Assembly (NCBI GenBank): GCA_013044365.1
Contig: JABEUP010000141.1
Coordinates: forward strand, 1 to 5,302
Direction of reading: 5' to 3'
Source of the DNA: Acidimicrobiaceae bacterium
GTDB taxonomy: Bacteria; Actinomycetota; Acidimicrobiia; Acidimicrobiales; Acidimicrobiaceae
Length of the DNA: 5,302 nucleotides
Under the pieces are notes generated by a model that was not told the DNA's origin, made no database searches, and worked only from the letters and a program-made list of their open reading frames with translations. The first letter of the stretch is position 1. Every line of letters starts with the position of its first letter. Below are positions 5,184 to 5,302 of this stretch, piece after piece. Made by a program: the position numbers and the translations under genes.

Positions 5184-5302
5184 GTTAGAAAAGCTTATCC
5201 ATAAGAACGTTTTTGTAGTCTTTTCCCAACTTTTCTTTCCCTAAGTGACATATCCCTCCACCTCAAGCATTAGATTGGTAAATCCCAAGTGGAGCTTCGC
5301 CA
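5184..5302. other. Upstream region of mshD to the window edge
   Basis: These 119 nt contain the candidate leader ORF at 5195-5251, its ribosome-binding site at 5259-5264, and a TAAGCT -10-like hexamer (5197-5192) for mshD. No terminator hairpin or recognisable gene end is seen. The neighbouring gene on the right cannot be identified. Confidence 0.5.
5195..5251 (-). CDS. Candidate 18-aa basic leader ORF upstream of mshD
   Basis: An ATG at 5251 opens an 18-codon frame ending in TAA (5197-5195), 11 nt before the mshD ATG. Its peptide MSLRERKVGKRLQKRSYG has seven Arg/Lys and one Glu. A strong Shine-Dalgarno match, GAGGTG (5264-5259), lies 7 nt upstream, while mshD itself has none. It could be a leader peptide or a translational-coupling device for mshD. 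Being so short, it may equally be chance, and it is in a different frame from mshD. Confidence 0.3.
   Translation of the reverse strand: MSLRERKVGKRLQKRSYG

Noticed and set aside
5241..5300. Minus-strand frame open from the right edge to a TAG at 5243-5241, possibly the tail of an upstream gene
   Set aside because: Nineteen codons without recognisable sequence are not enough to call a gene; the other two minus frames also stop within about 40 nt of the edge.
5289..5302. Possible GTG start of a plus-strand gene at the right edge (reads M-E-L-R), with TAGATT at 5271-5276 upstream
   Set aside because: Only four codons are visible and no ribosome-binding site is present; it cannot be supported.

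Overview
The window reads as a chromosomal stretch of an actinomycete-type bacterium (Actinomycetota) with only moderate G+C, roughly half by eye. The strongest taxonomic pointer is a complete mshD (mycothiol synthase), because mycothiol is essentially confined to Actinomycetota. A MaoC-type hydratase resembling mycobacterial Rv0130 and a MerR regulator of an architecture common in actinomycetes agree with this. Genus cannot be told; a low-GC aquatic lineage or an Acidimicrobiia-like one is only a guess.

Layout from left to right. (1) Positions 1-473, minus strand: 5' part of a MerR-family regulator that runs off the left edge. Its promoter region carries a striking array of alternating 9-bp half-sites (487-520). 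(2) Positions 474-649: intergenic, holding that promoter/operator and a hairpin (600-621) that may terminate the operon on its right. (3) Positions 650-3458, minus strand: a compact four-gene cluster in the transcription order rlmN, a small multi-pass membrane protein, a MaoC-type (R)-hydratase, then a class III-like polyphosphate kinase 2. Gaps are 23, 49 and 1 nt. (4) Position 3481 onward, plus strand: a CCC1/VIT1-family metal transporter whose start lies only 22 nt from the divergent rlmN start, with a 12-bp palindrome in the gap. (5) Positions 4251-5183, minus strand: mshD, whose stop codon overlaps the transporter stop codon tail to tail. (6) Positions 5184-5302: upstream region of mshD with a candidate 18-codon basic leader ORF and nothing else certain.

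No mobile element, CRISPR array, tRNA or rRNA is visible. The genes are mostly housekeeping or stress-related: ribosome methylation, polyphosphate-driven nucleotide phosphorylation, acyl-CoA hydration, iron/manganese transport and thiol redox buffering. The items most worth a second look are regulatory: the multi-half-site MerR operator with an over-long promoter spacer, the small ORF ahead of mshD, and the extremely short divergent rlmN/transporter gap. I did not find a convincing novel multi-gene system.
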